Source: Fimbriimonadia bacterium (GTDB taxonomy: Bacteria; Armatimonadota; Fimbriimonadia; Fimbriimonadales; GBS-DC). From it: a DNA stretch of 64,000 nucleotides. Made by a program: the position numbers and the translations under genes. The notes under the pieces are model-generated. The model saw nothing but the letters and a program-made list of their open reading frames with translations. It was not told the origin of the DNA and did not search any database. The stretch lies in assembly GCA_026129765.1 (NCBI GenBank), contig JAHCHP010000014.1, forward strand, positions 32,949-96,948, in the 5' to 3' direction. Of this stretch, positions 1 to 10,500 are shown in pieces (the first letter of the stretch is position 1; every line of letters starts with the position of its first letter).

Positions 1-412
1 AAACGCTGGCATATTGCAGAACGATCTTCTCTGGCAGTTCGGGACCACGAGTGGTCGGTTCCGTAGAAGTTGTATCGGTTGTCGGAGGCGGGATATTATC
101 TTCCACGCGCACCGTGATGTAGTAGACACCGCTCTCAATACGATAGGTCAGATTGAGGGGGCGAAGAAGCGAATTCAATGCCGTATCAAACGGCACATCC
201 GTCAACGACACCGTCACCTGTCCTTGCACGTTCGGGTCCAGATTATAGTTGACATTCACGCTTTCAAACAGCTGTTTCAAAGCGTAACGAACATCAGCAT
301 AATCCAATTTAATGGTTACCCGTTTCTGAGAAACGTCGCCTTGTTGCGCGATCACTGGCACGCTTAATCCAACGAGCGCCAATAACGCGAGTCCTGCTGC
401 TAATCGTTTCAT
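1..412 (-). CDS. pilQ: Type IV pilus secretin PilQ, N-terminal part (runs off the window)
   Basis: Only the first 137 codons are in the window; the gene continues past base 1. The start ATG has a Shine-Dalgarno GGAGGA eight bases upstream. Residues 1-22 form a classical signal peptide ending near VIAQ. Residues about 28-100 look like a secretin/TonB short N-terminal (STN) domain: VTIKLDYADVRYALKQLF, then a strand with NVNYNLDPNVQGQVTVSL and DVPFDTALNSLLRPLNLTYR. A Thr/Pro-rich linker follows. PilQ forms the outer-membrane ring through which the pilus exits, so this supports a diderm envelope. It is the last visible gene after pilM, pilN, pilO and the PilP-like gene, the usual order. What is seen is the STN domain and the context; the secretin pore itself lies outside the window. 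A type II secretion GspD is the main alternative. Confidence 0.85.
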   Translation of the reverse strand, partial: MKRLAAGLALLALVGLSVPVIAQQGDVSQKRVTIKLDYADVRYALKQLFESVNVNYNLDPNVQGQVTVSLTDVPFDTALNSLLRPLNLTYRIESGVYYITVRVEDNIPPPTTDTTSTEPTTRGPELPEKIVLQYASV

Positions 413-482
413 GGTCTTATTCCTCCAATACTTATTTTACGCTTAACTCTGTTTTCTCGTTACATGCTTACAGATCAGGTGC

Positions 483-1256
483 TTATAGGTCAGGCGCGCC
501 GCGTCCACCGCGTCCACCGCGTCCGCCCCCCGGACCGAAACCAGCTCCAGGACTACCTGCGGCGCCAGGGCTGCCAGGCGAACCCATTCCGCCCCCAAAA
601 CCTGCACCGCCGCCCGTTCCGCCACCACCGCCTTGGGGCGGCTCATAGCGCACACGAACCTCGCGCGGGTTACCTTTCGACCGTTTTAGCGTGATTCCTT
701 CCATATCGATAGATGCAACACGAAATTCTCCCACTAAATCGCCCGGCGTAACGATTTGAGGCACTTCCCCTTCTTGCTCCAAAATGGCTGAAACCGTGGG
801 ACCCTCAATAATTCCAGCAATGCGCCGGTAAGGCTGAGCCTCGAACGGTTCTAAAGGAACAAGGGTTGCTGGAGGTCGCGGAGGACCTGCTGCCCGGTAG
901 AAGCCCGCCAATTCATAAGCGCCCACCTGCATCGCTTCATTTTCCTCTGGCAGATAAGCAAACGGGTCTCTCCGAGGTCGGAAGGGAACGCTGGGGGTAT
1001 CCGCTTCTGGCGCAGCAGCCATCATCGTGCCAGCAGAGGAACCGGGCGCGGGTGCCGGCGTCGGCTGCGCTCCACCCATCATACCAGGACCGCCGCCCAT
1101 GCTGCCAGGGCCGCCGCCCATCCCCAATGCAGGCGCAGGCGGGGGACCGGAAGCCTCTTCAGAGCCGCCGCTAAAAACGAACAAGTAAAGCACCAAGCCG
1201 AGCAGCACAAGGGCTGCTACGCCTCCAAAAATCGCTAATTGTGTCTGTTTGTTCAT
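483..1256 (-). CDS. PilP-like inner-membrane pilus assembly protein with Gly-rich tail
   Basis: 257 aa, placed between pilO and pilQ where pilP normally lies. One transmembrane helix spans residues about 8-28, followed by a Gly/Pro/Met-rich linker. The motif RRDPF at residues 95-99 resembles the RRNPF-type start of PilP and GspC periplasmic domains. Residues about 143-205 (YRRIAGIIEGPTVSAIL, then VTPGDLVGEFRVASID) fit the small beta domain that PilP uses to contact PilQ. Residues 209-257 are a Gly-rich tail with a few Arg near the end. PilP normally is a lipoprotein that links PilN/PilO to the secretin; here the anchor is a helix, as in GspC. Identity as a functional PilP rests on position and the RRDPF/beta-domain pattern. 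It is separated by 26 bases from pilO and is surely cotranscribed with it. Confidence 0.7.
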   Translation of the reverse strand: MNKQTQLAIFGGVAALVLLGLVLYLFVFSGGSEEASGPPPAPALGMGGGPGSMGGGPGMMGGAQPTPAPAPGSSAGTMMAAAPEADTPSVPFRPRRDPFAYLPEENEAMQVGAYELAGFYRAAGPPRPPATLVPLEPFEAQPYRRIAGIIEGPTVSAILEQEGEVPQIVTPGDLVGEFRVASIDMEGITLKRSKGNPREVRVRYEPPQGGGGGTGGGAGFGGGMGSPGSPGAAGSPGAGFGPGGGRGGRGGRGAPDL

Positions 1257-1282
1257 ACTTTTCTATCGCCTCTCTAAAGGGA

Positions 1283-2035
1283 TCAAACTCCACCCGCTCC
1301 AGGACCCCGGATTCCACCCGGCATCCCACCAGGAGCGCCCATACCGCCGCCTGGCATACCACCACCAAAGCCACCGCCACCACCGCCGCCCGGAATAGAA
1401 GGAACCGGCGCGCCTAATTGTCCGCCTCGAGCGCGAGGATAGACATAGACGGTTAAGTTATAGGTTGCGGTCAATTGCGGAGTCGTGCCTTGAATCGCCA
1501 TCCCATCCGTCAATACCAGCAAATTCGGAACCCTATTCCATCGCTTAACATGGTCCAACAGCCCTTGGAAAGAAGAAGCGCGCACCGTTACGGCTCCCAA
1601 TGGGAAAGCGATCAGTTTGTCTGGCAGCGCGTTCGGATCGGTGGGCGGAGGCGGTAATTGAACCGCAAATTGGCGGTTTACGCCGGTTTTCATCGGCCAT
1701 GCCTGCAATTTATGCCCGATCTCGCGCACCATGTCATGATACTGCTCCCATGCGCTTAGACGGTCGCTCAAATCAATCGTGTTGACGGGCATCTTCTGGT
1801 TCTCATAGCGAGCCAGTTTACGCTCCGCTTCCTTCACTTTCTGCTCCGCCAAAGCCACTAACGCGCGTCCCTCGGGAATTCGAGCGACTTTCGCTTCTAA
1901 CTGCGCGTTATGTTTTTCGTGTTCGTCGATATTCGCCAAAGTCGGTCGTATGCCCAGCAAAAAGATCGCAGCAGCCACCACGACAGTGGCAACGATCCCG
2001 ATGGACATTTTCGCAAACATAGATAAGCCTTTCAT
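1283..2035 (-). CDS. pilO: Type IV pilus inner-membrane protein PilO with Gly-rich C-terminal tail
   Basis: 250 aa. A short cytoplasmic N-terminus is followed by one transmembrane helix (about residues 9-28), a coiled-coil stretch (about 35-78, rich in Lys, Glu and Ala) and a ferredoxin-like periplasmic domain ending near residue 205. This is the PilO layout. The final 40 residues or so are almost only Gly, Met and Pro, which ordinary PilO proteins lack. PilO dimerises with PilN and forms the alignment subcomplex between PilM inside and PilP/PilQ outside. Met6 is an alternative start. It lies 23 bases downstream of pilN and 26 upstream of the PilP-like gene. Confidence 0.85.
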   Translation of the reverse strand: MKGLSMFAKMSIGIVATVVVAAAIFLLGIRPTLANIDEHEKHNAQLEAKVARIPEGRALVALAEQKVKEAERKLARYENQKMPVNTIDLSDRLSAWEQYHDMVREIGHKLQAWPMKTGVNRQFAVQLPPPPTDPNALPDKLIAFPLGAVTVRASSFQGLLDHVKRWNRVPNLLVLTDGMAIQGTTPQLTATYNLTVYVYPRARGGQLGAPVPSIPGGGGGGGFGGGMPGGGMGAPGGMPGGIRGPGAGGV

Positions 2036-2058
2036 ATGCGTTCCTCAACCTCAATTTT

Positions 2059-3018
2059 TTATAAATCTTCGCTTAACTGCCCGCGATTACGCATCCCGCC
2101 GCCACCGCCACCTGCAGGGGGTCCGCCCGGTCCGCTGGGGGGGGCGCCCATGGTTGGCGCGCCGCCCGGAGGTCCTCCGCCAAAACCGCCCGGCATTCCA
2201 CCACCTGGCATACCGCCGCCACCGGCTGCGCCTGTCAGAATAGGCGGAACCGTAGGAGCAGCCATCGGCTCTCTCAGCAAGCAAACGATCTGGAAGTTGC
2301 TCAAGCCAGCCGGAGAAGGTTGACTGCTCCCACCGCCCGCTAAGCCGCCACCGCCGCCGCCAAAGCCTCCCGCTAAGCCGCCACCACCACCTGCGCTAAT
2401 GCCTGCACCAGCCATCGAAGGAGAAATACTCCCGCCACCGCCCGCGCTAATGCCTGCGCCAGCCATCGAAGGCGCAATTCCGCCACCGCCAAAGCCGCCC
2501 GGCATCCCGCCGCCCAATTGACCTTGACCACCGCCAAAGCCTTGGGTCTGGGTGGTTAAGCTGACCGCGCTTAAACGAGGGCAGTTATACATGGTTCGCA
2601 GGTACGCGCCGATTTCGCGCACACCTTTTGTAAACAGGCTAATTTGCAACTGATTGCCTTGACCCACTTGCATCGTTTGATAGCGCACACGCGGGGAGGT
2701 GTACTGCGCGATCTCCGCATACAATTCAGGATAACGCGGATTCCAAGCCAGGATGTCATCCACAAATTTCACTTTGGTCAGCGTCAGTTCCACTTCTGCA
2801 ATACGGGATTGTGCTTGCTGTACCAAACTGTCTAATTGGCTCGCTTGCGATTCTAACTGTACCTTTTGATCCTGCAGTTCGGTCAAACGGGCTTGAGAAT
2901 TCATCAGCCAGTAGCCAAGCGCGCCATTGACCAGAAAGAACATCAAAGCCATCAGCACGATTAACTGCTTATTTATTTTTCGTTGCTTAACGTAAGCGGG
3001 TAATAGATTCAGTCTCAT
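2059..3018 (-). CDS. pilN: Type IV pilus inner-membrane protein PilN with Gly-rich insert
   Basis: 319 aa, much longer than the usual 180-200 aa for PilN. It begins MRLNLLP, the conserved PilM-binding motif (xxINLLP), followed by a basic stretch, a transmembrane helix at about residues 18-39 and a coiled coil at about 41-82. The periplasmic domain covers about 83-157. A Gly-rich segment (160-230) then contains two 17-residue units with SMAGAGISAGGGG, after which a hydrophobic strand (FQIVCLL, about 242-248) resumes the fold before a second Gly/Pro-rich tail (264-319). So the low-complexity part seems to interrupt the periplasmic domain before its last strand. PilN pairs with PilO and is held by PilM. 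Seventeen bases separate it from pilM. Confidence 0.85.
   Translation of the reverse strand: MRLNLLPAYVKQRKINKQLIVLMALMFFLVNGALGYWLMNSQARLTELQDQKVQLESQASQLDSLVQQAQSRIAEVELTLTKVKFVDDILAWNPRYPELYAEIAQYTSPRVRYQTMQVGQGNQLQISLFTKGVREIGAYLRTMYNCPRLSAVSLTTQTQGFGGGQGQLGGGMPGGFGGGGIAPSMAGAGISAGGGGSISPSMAGAGISAGGGGGLAGGFGGGGGGLAGGGSSQPSPAGLSNFQIVCLLREPMAAPTVPPILTGAAGGGGMPGGGMPGGFGGGPPGGAPTMGAPPSGPGGPPAGGGGGGMRNRGQLSEDL
2393..2494 (-). repeat. 51-bp tandem repeat inside pilN (2 copies)
   Basis: Two near-identical in-frame units begin at 2393 and 2444, so the period is 51 bp or 17 codons. Each encodes a Pro-Ser-Met-Ala-Gly-Ala-Gly-Ile-Ser-Ala stretch followed by glycines. The first 29 bases of the two units differ at one position. 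In-frame periods like this can change copy number by slippage without breaking the gene. Confidence 0.8.
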
Positions 3019-3035
3019 AGTTTGTCAGCCTCTTC

Positions 3036-4382
3036 TCACATGAACGGGTGCAGCGCCATACCAATGGCCACTGGGAACACATGCGCATTGGCAGCCACAA
3101 AATCAGGACCATGCCGGCGCGTGTTCACTTGCAGCCCTTTCAATGGGCTGGCGAATTCGGTAGGAATGTTTGTTACGCTTTGAATCAATTGATCTAAATT
3201 CGGCACTAATCCCGCGCCGCCGCACAGCAGGATCAAATCGATTCGAGCATCGGCTTTCCGCCCCAAGTGGTACTCCACCGACCGGCGTAACTCGCTGACC
3301 AGTTCCTCAACCAAAGGGGACACCGCTTGGAAAAGCTGCTGTTTGCGCATATCGGCTTCGGTGCTTTGCGCGGGCAAAGGCGCGGCAGCAGGCGTATCAA
3401 AGGGTGAAGGCGCGGGCGCGGGTTCCTCAAAAGGAGAAGGTGGCGCATCGCTGTCAGCTGCCGTTATGGGCGCATAGGGAGGAGGCTCCTCCTCATAAGC
3501 GGCTCCAGGATTATAGGGCGCGGCGTTTGGATCGCTGTATCCCCCATCTGCTGGGGGGATCGTGGCTCCGCCGCCTGGGTCATAAGATCCATAATCGCTG
3601 CCTCCAAAAGGATTGGGCGCGGCTGCCGCTTGATTCAGTAAAATCTCCAGGTGCTGGGTCTTCAGTTTTTCCGCCTCTTCGTCTGGTATCGCCAAAAAGT
3701 CTCCAATCGCCCGCGTAAAGACATCGCCTCCAATGGTGGGCAAAATGCGCGGGAAAACCAGCAGTCCCATATCAAAAATATCGATAGTCGTAACGCTGGC
3801 GCCAACATTGACCACGACCACATTGCGGGAACGCATGTCGTTCTGGCTCTCCAACAAACTGCGCCCCACCGCGAGCGGCTCCACATCGATGGCAAAGGGT
3901 TCCATGCCAGAAACGTCCGCAATTTCAATCAAATTGTCGATAGCGTCTTGCTGCGCAACCGCCAGCACAACATCCATATTTTGATCGGCAGGGTCGTCAT
4001 CCGGTCGGTTAATCACTTCGTAAGCCGATTGAACGCGCGTATCGGCAAAGGGAATGTTGCGCTGAACTTCCCAGTCCATATGCTGCTTCAAATCCGCCAT
4101 ATTCATTTTAGGCACTTCTAAGATGCGTGTGACAACGGAATTTTGACCTGCCAAGCTGAAAATCGCTTGTTTCGTGGAGATACCCGACTCAGCGAGCAAC
4201 TTTTTCAAGGCAGCCGCCACTGCGCTGGGATTGATGATGCCGCCTGCGTCCACAGCGCCCTCAGGCGTGGGAGCAATGCCTAAGCTGGTGAGGACAGGCG
4301 GACGCCCAGCCTTCACTTCTGCCACTTTGATGAATTTGCTGCCGATATCGATACCCACCGCTACGCCAATTTGCTTCGCCAT
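3036..4382 (-). CDS. pilM: Type IV pilus assembly ATPase-like protein PilM
   Basis: 448 aa, about 90 residues longer than typical PilM. The actin-like fold is evident: GIDIGSKFIKVAEV at residues 10-23 (phosphate-1 type loop), LAGQNSVVTRILEVPKM near 78-93, VVVVNVGASVTTIDIF near 188-203, and a late LLCGGAGLVPNLDQLI near 385-400. PilM is cytoplasmic, binds the N-terminal peptide of PilN and helps couple the motor to the periplasmic parts. Residues about 252-341 are an insert rich in Pro, Ala, Ser, Asp and Tyr with no visible fold, placed between conserved blocks. The start has GAGGA a few bases upstream. It is the first gene of the pilMNOPQ block and follows the 2107-aa gene after a 145-base gap that holds a hairpin, so it may also have its own promoter. 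Confidence 0.92.
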   Translation of the reverse strand: MAKQIGVAVGIDIGSKFIKVAEVKAGRPPVLTSLGIAPTPEGAVDAGGIINPSAVAAALKKLLAESGISTKQAIFSLAGQNSVVTRILEVPKMNMADLKQHMDWEVQRNIPFADTRVQSAYEVINRPDDDPADQNMDVVLAVAQQDAIDNLIEIADVSGMEPFAIDVEPLAVGRSLLESQNDMRSRNVVVVNVGASVTTIDIFDMGLLVFPRILPTIGGDVFTRAIGDFLAIPDEEAEKLKTQHLEILLNQAAAAPNPFGGSDYGSYDPGGGATIPPADGGYSDPNAAPYNPGAAYEEEPPPYAPITAADSDAPPSPFEEPAPAPSPFDTPAAAPLPAQSTEADMRKQQLFQAVSPLVEELVSELRRSVEYHLGRKADARIDLILLCGGAGLVPNLDQLIQSVTNIPTEFASPLKGLQVNTRRHGPDFVAANAHVFPVAIGMALHPFM

Positions 4383-4438
4383 TCGTTATCCTCGTTATTA
4401 GTCTGCATGAGGGGATATAACCCCCTATTTATAAGTGA

Positions 4439-4489
4439 TTCAACGCTCCTTGCGAGTTTCCTGCTGAATATTTCGCGAGGAGCGTTGAA
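4439..4489 (-). terminator. Stem-loop between the 2107-aa gene and pilM
   Basis: A 17-bp inverted repeat (arms 4439-4455 and 4473-4489, one G-T pair) surrounds a 17-base loop. It lies 39 bases after the stop of the giant beta-propeller gene and 57 bases before the pilM start. No T-run follows on the minus strand, so it is not a canonical intrinsic terminator. It may slow polymerase or protect the upstream mRNA end. A small GGGG/CCCC hairpin (4411-4424) follows. Confidence 0.4.
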
Positions 4490-4527
4490 TTTCCTGCCCT
4501 TATAGAGTCAGAAACGGTTAAGAGGGT

Positions 4528-7500
4528 TCAATCACCGTCTCGATCCCGCTCATCAATGTAGAATCGGGGTTGAATAGCGGCGGAATAGATGTCCGGCGCG
4601 CCGTTGCGTGTGCTGTTCCAGAAGAGGAACACCGAGCCGTCATGCTCTGCCAATAGGGTCTGCGGCAAAACGCGACGGTAGCTGATTTCATTGGGCATCG
4701 CCCACAGGTACATCTCATTCGTGGGCAGATCCAAAGGCAGTTGGGTTTCTGAATCGCGGCGGTTAGGTGCGACACTTTCTTCGATCCAACGAATCGTCGT
4801 ATCAAACACCGCTTGCTGCCCGGTATCTGCGCGCAAGAATATAATCCGTACGGGCTTGCCCTCATCCGTTGCCGTGAAGTAGACGCGCCCGCGAACCGGA
4901 TCATATTCGTAGTACCCCAGGTTATTGCCAATCACGGTAGCATGATTCACCCCTGCCTGCACACTGGTGCTTTGCGACAAGGGGAAGCTGCCATCATTGG
5001 CGCGCAAGATTTCCGTTGGCAGTTGAACGCCCATTCGATAAGTCTTGTAGTAGAAGACGGACGGCGAAGCAGGCGCGTTGCCCGACCGACGGTAGAAGGT
5101 CCAAAGGCGATCGGTGGGCGGAATCTCTGTATTTGTCAGCGCAGTGTTACCGCTGGATTTGCGCACCCAAGATTCCGCTGGGGTGGTGAAGCCATGCCGC
5201 GGGTTCTCAGATTGCTGCAAGAAGGCGGTCACCTGTGAATGGCTGCCTGCCGGATTCAAAGGCGTGATTCGGAGCAGACGCGGGCGATAGGTCACGGTCA
5301 ACATGTCGCTCAGTTTCGGCGCTAACTGCGGGAACCGCACCAGACCGTTCAGAGGGTCTACCACCACATTGCCCACCTCGCGATAACGGGTAATCGTTCC
5401 GTTTTCAACCACCGGCTGGCGATAGCGGAAAGTCAATAATCCTGTCGCTTCATCGACGGTTGGCGTTTGGGGATAGCGCGGATCGCCCGGATCAGAAATA
5501 ATAGAGAACCCATTAACCTTAATCTCCAAGTCCAGATTCGTCGCCAAGTCATTCCAGGTTCTGGACTGGTAGTTCCAGTCCAGATGGCGGGTTCGCCATA
5601 CGTTGCCTGTCGTCTCTTTGGTCGCGACCTCGTCCACAATAATGGGGAAGAGTTCCGCATCGCCCAAGCGTCCATCCCCGCGCCGGGTGTAGCCATAACG
5701 CGCTAAAAAGACTTCCGCCAGGTTCCGGTCACCCGTCGTGCCAGTGATCACCGTTTCGATAAACAGTCGGTCACGCCCGTTGTTGTTATTGAAAGCATCG
5801 GCGACACGCACACGACGCGCAATCGCGCTGATCTCGTTGACAGTGCGTATTGCGCGCGAAATCGGCAATCGCTGTTCGCGTCCCCAGTTGGTCATATTCG
5901 CCCCCACCGGGATATAGTTCACGCTTTCGCGACCGCTGGTCGAAGCGGTGTAGAAGAGCCAGTTAATCAAACCGCTGTAGCCGGTCAACGAGGGGCGTCC
6001 CTTCGGCACAATCAGGTCGATAGGAACCGCAAACCGTTCGCCTTCCGGCATGCCGGTCTCATCATTGATGCGTGTATAGAACATCGCGGAACGCGGCACA
6101 TTGGCGACTTGCACACTGCCCACCCAGAACAGCCAAGGCTGTCCATCCGCCGATCGATAGACGCCGGGGGAGGTATGTCGAATCGTCGCTTTTTCGGTGT
6201 CGGTCAATGGCGACTGCAGGCTGAGCAAGCGTTCAAAGTCCACGCCATCCGGGTCGTTCGGGAACGGTCCCACCACCTGATTCCACCAGTTACCGCTGAC
6301 CGCTGCCGGGTTCCATCCGCTGGTCGGTAAGCTTTGGTCGTTCCAACGCAGACTCGACTTATACAAGTAGAAGTTATTCGGGTTGCCCGCGCGATTGGAA
6401 CTCCAATAGATATGCATATGCCCGGAGCGGGATCGGAACGCTGCCGGTCCCGTGTTCGTGAAGTTGGGCGCCTGAGCGGGCGGGTTCGGATCAATAATCG
6501 GTTGGGTGCCGACATTCGTGCCGCCTGTCATGCGAGTCTCGCGCACGCGAACTACACCCCGCATCGTGGGGTTAGAGCGCGTTCGGGCGGCAGGACGATC
6601 ATTGTCCACCACGATTTCCTGGGCATAGGTTCCCAAAGGCTGGAAGGGCGGAATCGCCAATGCCACCTTCGGGTCCTCGGGTTTCGGCAGCGCAGGATTG
6701 CGAGGCTGACCATAAGGAATCGCGGGCAGGCTCAAATAAGTCGGAGACGGGTCACCTGGACGCGGCTTCTGGAGCCACACCTGACTGCCCTGACGCGGGT
6801 CATACACCGGCACTTGGGTCTGATTGGTGAAGACATGGTTATCCAAGTTGCTGACCAAGGTGAAAGTCAGCGGTAGACCATTAAGATTGGTGACCGTGTC
6901 CGAATACATCGCGCCGCCCTTGCGAACCCGAAGATTGATGAGGTTGACATTCCCCTCATTTTTCACGGTGAACTTCTTCCAGAAAGGCGTAAATGCCCAG
7001 TCTGCACCGTTGGCAGGGTTCTTCGGCAGGAAGAGCGACAGGGGATTGTTCGCGCTTAGGTTGGTTGGATTGCCGCTGAAGGTGTTAAAGCCAAAACCAG
7101 CAGGCAGCGAGCCGAACACAACCGTCTGCTCCTCCACGATCATTTCTGGAGCGGCATTCACAAACACATTGCCCATTGCCAATTCCCGGTAAGCTTCTTG
7201 ACGCTGCTGATTCACCAGCGACCCCACGATTGTGTTCGCGCCATCGAATCGCCCGTTGTTGTTCGAATCAACAAACACATCGACTCGCGACAAGTAACCG
7301 TAGTTTCCGGGCGGCTGGTATCGAGGCACATTCAAGATGGATTGCACGACGCTGCCGTCCGCAGGCGAAGTCGTTGTGACACGAGGTCGCACGGTGGTAC
7401 GCTGCATATCAGAACCGCCCTCAAACAGCAGCTGCAGCCGCCGGGCAGAGATATCGGGATAATCGACACTGGTATTCGGGAAGCGCGTGACACCTGCCGG

Positions 7501-10500
7501 TCCCACATCCTCCCAAGGCAGCGATTCGATGGCAGGCGTGCGCGGGTCTCGATGCGCATCATCGGCTCGGACACGCACCTGCAAAATAGCGCTTTGACCG
7601 CTGAAGCCGGTGGTCTGACCGCGCCGGTCTGCCACTCGGAACTGACCATTTGCCTGCATCGCATGCGTAAAGTTCGCGGGATAAACCCACGGAATCATCA
7701 CCGACTGGTTCCCGTTGCCGTTCACCAGATTAGTAATGGCTGCGCCCGTTCCCACAGAGCCAACTCCCGAAACGCCTAAAGGATTCGCGATACCAAAATC
7801 AAAACGCTGAACCCCTGTATCCACGCGGTCCATATCTTGCGACCAGCTCGCGCCCGGAATCTCGATTTGCATCTCATAACCCCGTCCCGGCGACCAGAAG
7901 TTCTGACCGTTCGCTTGAACTGTGAATGACAGTACCGCGATTACATCCAAATCCGGGTCCTCTTGAGGCGGGTTTGTGGTAGTCTGTGTGTTGGCGGGAC
8001 GCTGCTCGCGCAGGTTGCCGGGACCAGTGATTAACACATTGATCGGGCGGCTGGCATTAGAGCCTGTACCGCGCTTGAAATTCCACAAGATCACATAGAA
8101 CGTTTGCCCCCACTCTAACGCATCCAGGGTATCGCGCTCATTCTTGGTCGTATAACTCTGATCGGGACTGATCGTGCCGTTGCGAATCGAATCGGCATAC
8201 TCTTTGTCGGTTGTGATCGTGACACGCAATTTCCTGAATTCATCCGGCACATCATCTTGATCCGGTTCCGAATCCTGCGTGATTTCATCCGCCAGTTGCG
8301 GGTACTGTTGCGCGATTTGATTAGCGGTCAACCCATTGGCATTGAAGGCGTAAAGCACACCCGCATCATCTGCCACATAGAGCCAACTATCGAGAACGGC
8401 AGGCGAGGTGAAAATACTGTCGCCCAGGAGGTTCCATTTTTCGAAGGCTTTTCCATTCGCGCCTCCCAAGGAGGTGGCATGAATCGCATAGAGATCGCCT
8501 CCATTGGTGCCAATAGTGAGCGCCTGCCGATTGCCAAAACTGTTGCCGTCCGCATCCAAATCTCGCACGCCCGAATAAGCGTTGGAACTAAACAAAGCCC
8601 CGCCCAGCGCGCCGGAGCTTTCTGGATCGCCATTCGTATCCAGCAGCCGTTCGCCGGTGTCCGCATTGAAGTAGTAAACGCGCCCATCTTGCGCGCCCAC
8701 ATACAGCACATTGATCGGCTGAGCATTTCCGTAGTAATCGATCCCTTGAATCACGGTTGGCGATGAGTACTGAATGGCTGAAAGCTCCACATCCGGCTTC
8801 GCGGGATATTTCCAAATCAGCTCGCCGGTACTGGCGTTCAAGCAGACCACCTGACCCTGATTTCGAATAGTGGTCGCCACATAGACCTTGCCGTTAAACA
8901 AGGCAGGGGTTGCGGTAACCGCGCCGATTTGCGAATCGGGGTCTAAGTCGTTGGGATATTCCCAAATCCGCTCGCCTGTCGCCACATCTAACGCCGTCAA
9001 TCTGCCATAGAAGCTGGAGATCAGACTGCCCACAAAAATCTTGCCGCTGCCGTCATAAACGGGCGCAGCCACCATTTGACTGCCTGCTTGATATTGCCAC
9101 ATCACGCCCGGATTATTGCAATCGTCCAGCGCGCTCTGCGCCATATCGTACTGGGTATCCAGCGCGTAAACCCGTCCGTTGGCGTTACCAATAATCACCA
9201 AATCGGTGTTCTTTGTCAAATATTCCGCACCGCCGCATTGGCTGGTATTTGGGTTGGGATAGCGCGCATTGACATTGTTGACAAGCAAAGGCGAGTTATA
9301 AAGGAACGGTCCCGCGAAAGAGGGCGACATAATCCAGTAGGATTTCGTTTCGCCCTGAAGTGTGCCGTTTTGACCGTCGCCCAGCGCATCCACACAATAG
9401 ACGCGACCGTTGTCCGATCCGAAGACCGCCACCAGTTTGCTGCCTGCGCCCTTCACGCGCGCGGTTCCGATATGCGGTGTGGAGAAGACGCTGTTTTCCA
9501 CGCCGGTCGTTCGAACCAATTTTACTGCATCCGCCACAACGAGGGGGTCTGTAGCAGGATTTTCAACAAAATTCGAGACCGACACATCATAGTTAATATT
9601 TCGCAAGAACGGGTAAGCGCGCGCGCCTAATTGAACCCACTGTCCTCCATTACGCTGGTCGATATAGACCCGCTCGAATCCGCCCAACTCTTGGTCTTCA
9701 TTTTCAAATTCGTAAATTGCCTTGCGCGCATGATTCGTGCCGCTGGGGAACCAGGCATACACAAAATAATCGCCATCCTCCGGCACCCGTACCCGCCAAA
9801 CCGCTTTCTTGATTTGGGAAGCGTTATTGGTGGTATTTGCCTGCACATAATCGGAGCCATACTGGTCGGTCCCAGTATTCAATTCCCAGAACACGCCATC
9901 CACGCTGGGGTCATCATAAATCACGCCCGCTTCGCTTTCCGGCACATTCGGCACCTTATAGGACCAGCGAACCCGCATGGAGCGCGTGCTGGTGGGATGC
10001 TCAAAGCAAAAAACATTGCCGTTACCATTGGCGGTATAGACTAAATGGTCATTGGAGCGAATGGGGCTTTGAATCGCGACGGGCGAGGCTTGAATCACCC
10101 CGTAGTCTGGTTCAAAACGCATCGCATCCGCGATCACAGAGACATCTTCGTTATAGTCGGGGCTGTCCACGGGGATTTCGTTGGTTAAACGAACGCGAAT
10201 CGGCGTGGTTCCATTATAATAGAAAGAGGTATTCCCTAAAGAAACCCAACTGCCGGTTCCGCGCTGATCCAACCGCACGGTCGTGGAGCGGCTGTTGCTG
10301 TCGAAGACCGTGTAAACAGCGGTTGAGGTGTTGATGGGCGCGCCCACAGGCGGAGAAGCGATCCAAACAAAAATGCGATAGAACCCCGCTTTATTGGTAT
10401 CGCTACTACCAGACACATGGCTTCGCCATTCCGCGACCGCGCTCACATCCCGGTCGCCAGAGGTATAGAGATAGGGCGGCAGCGCATTATTCGTATCGTT

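Noticed and set aside
4411..4424. GGGG/CCCC hairpin before pilM as operator
   Set aside because: Four base pairs only. It is too short to call.
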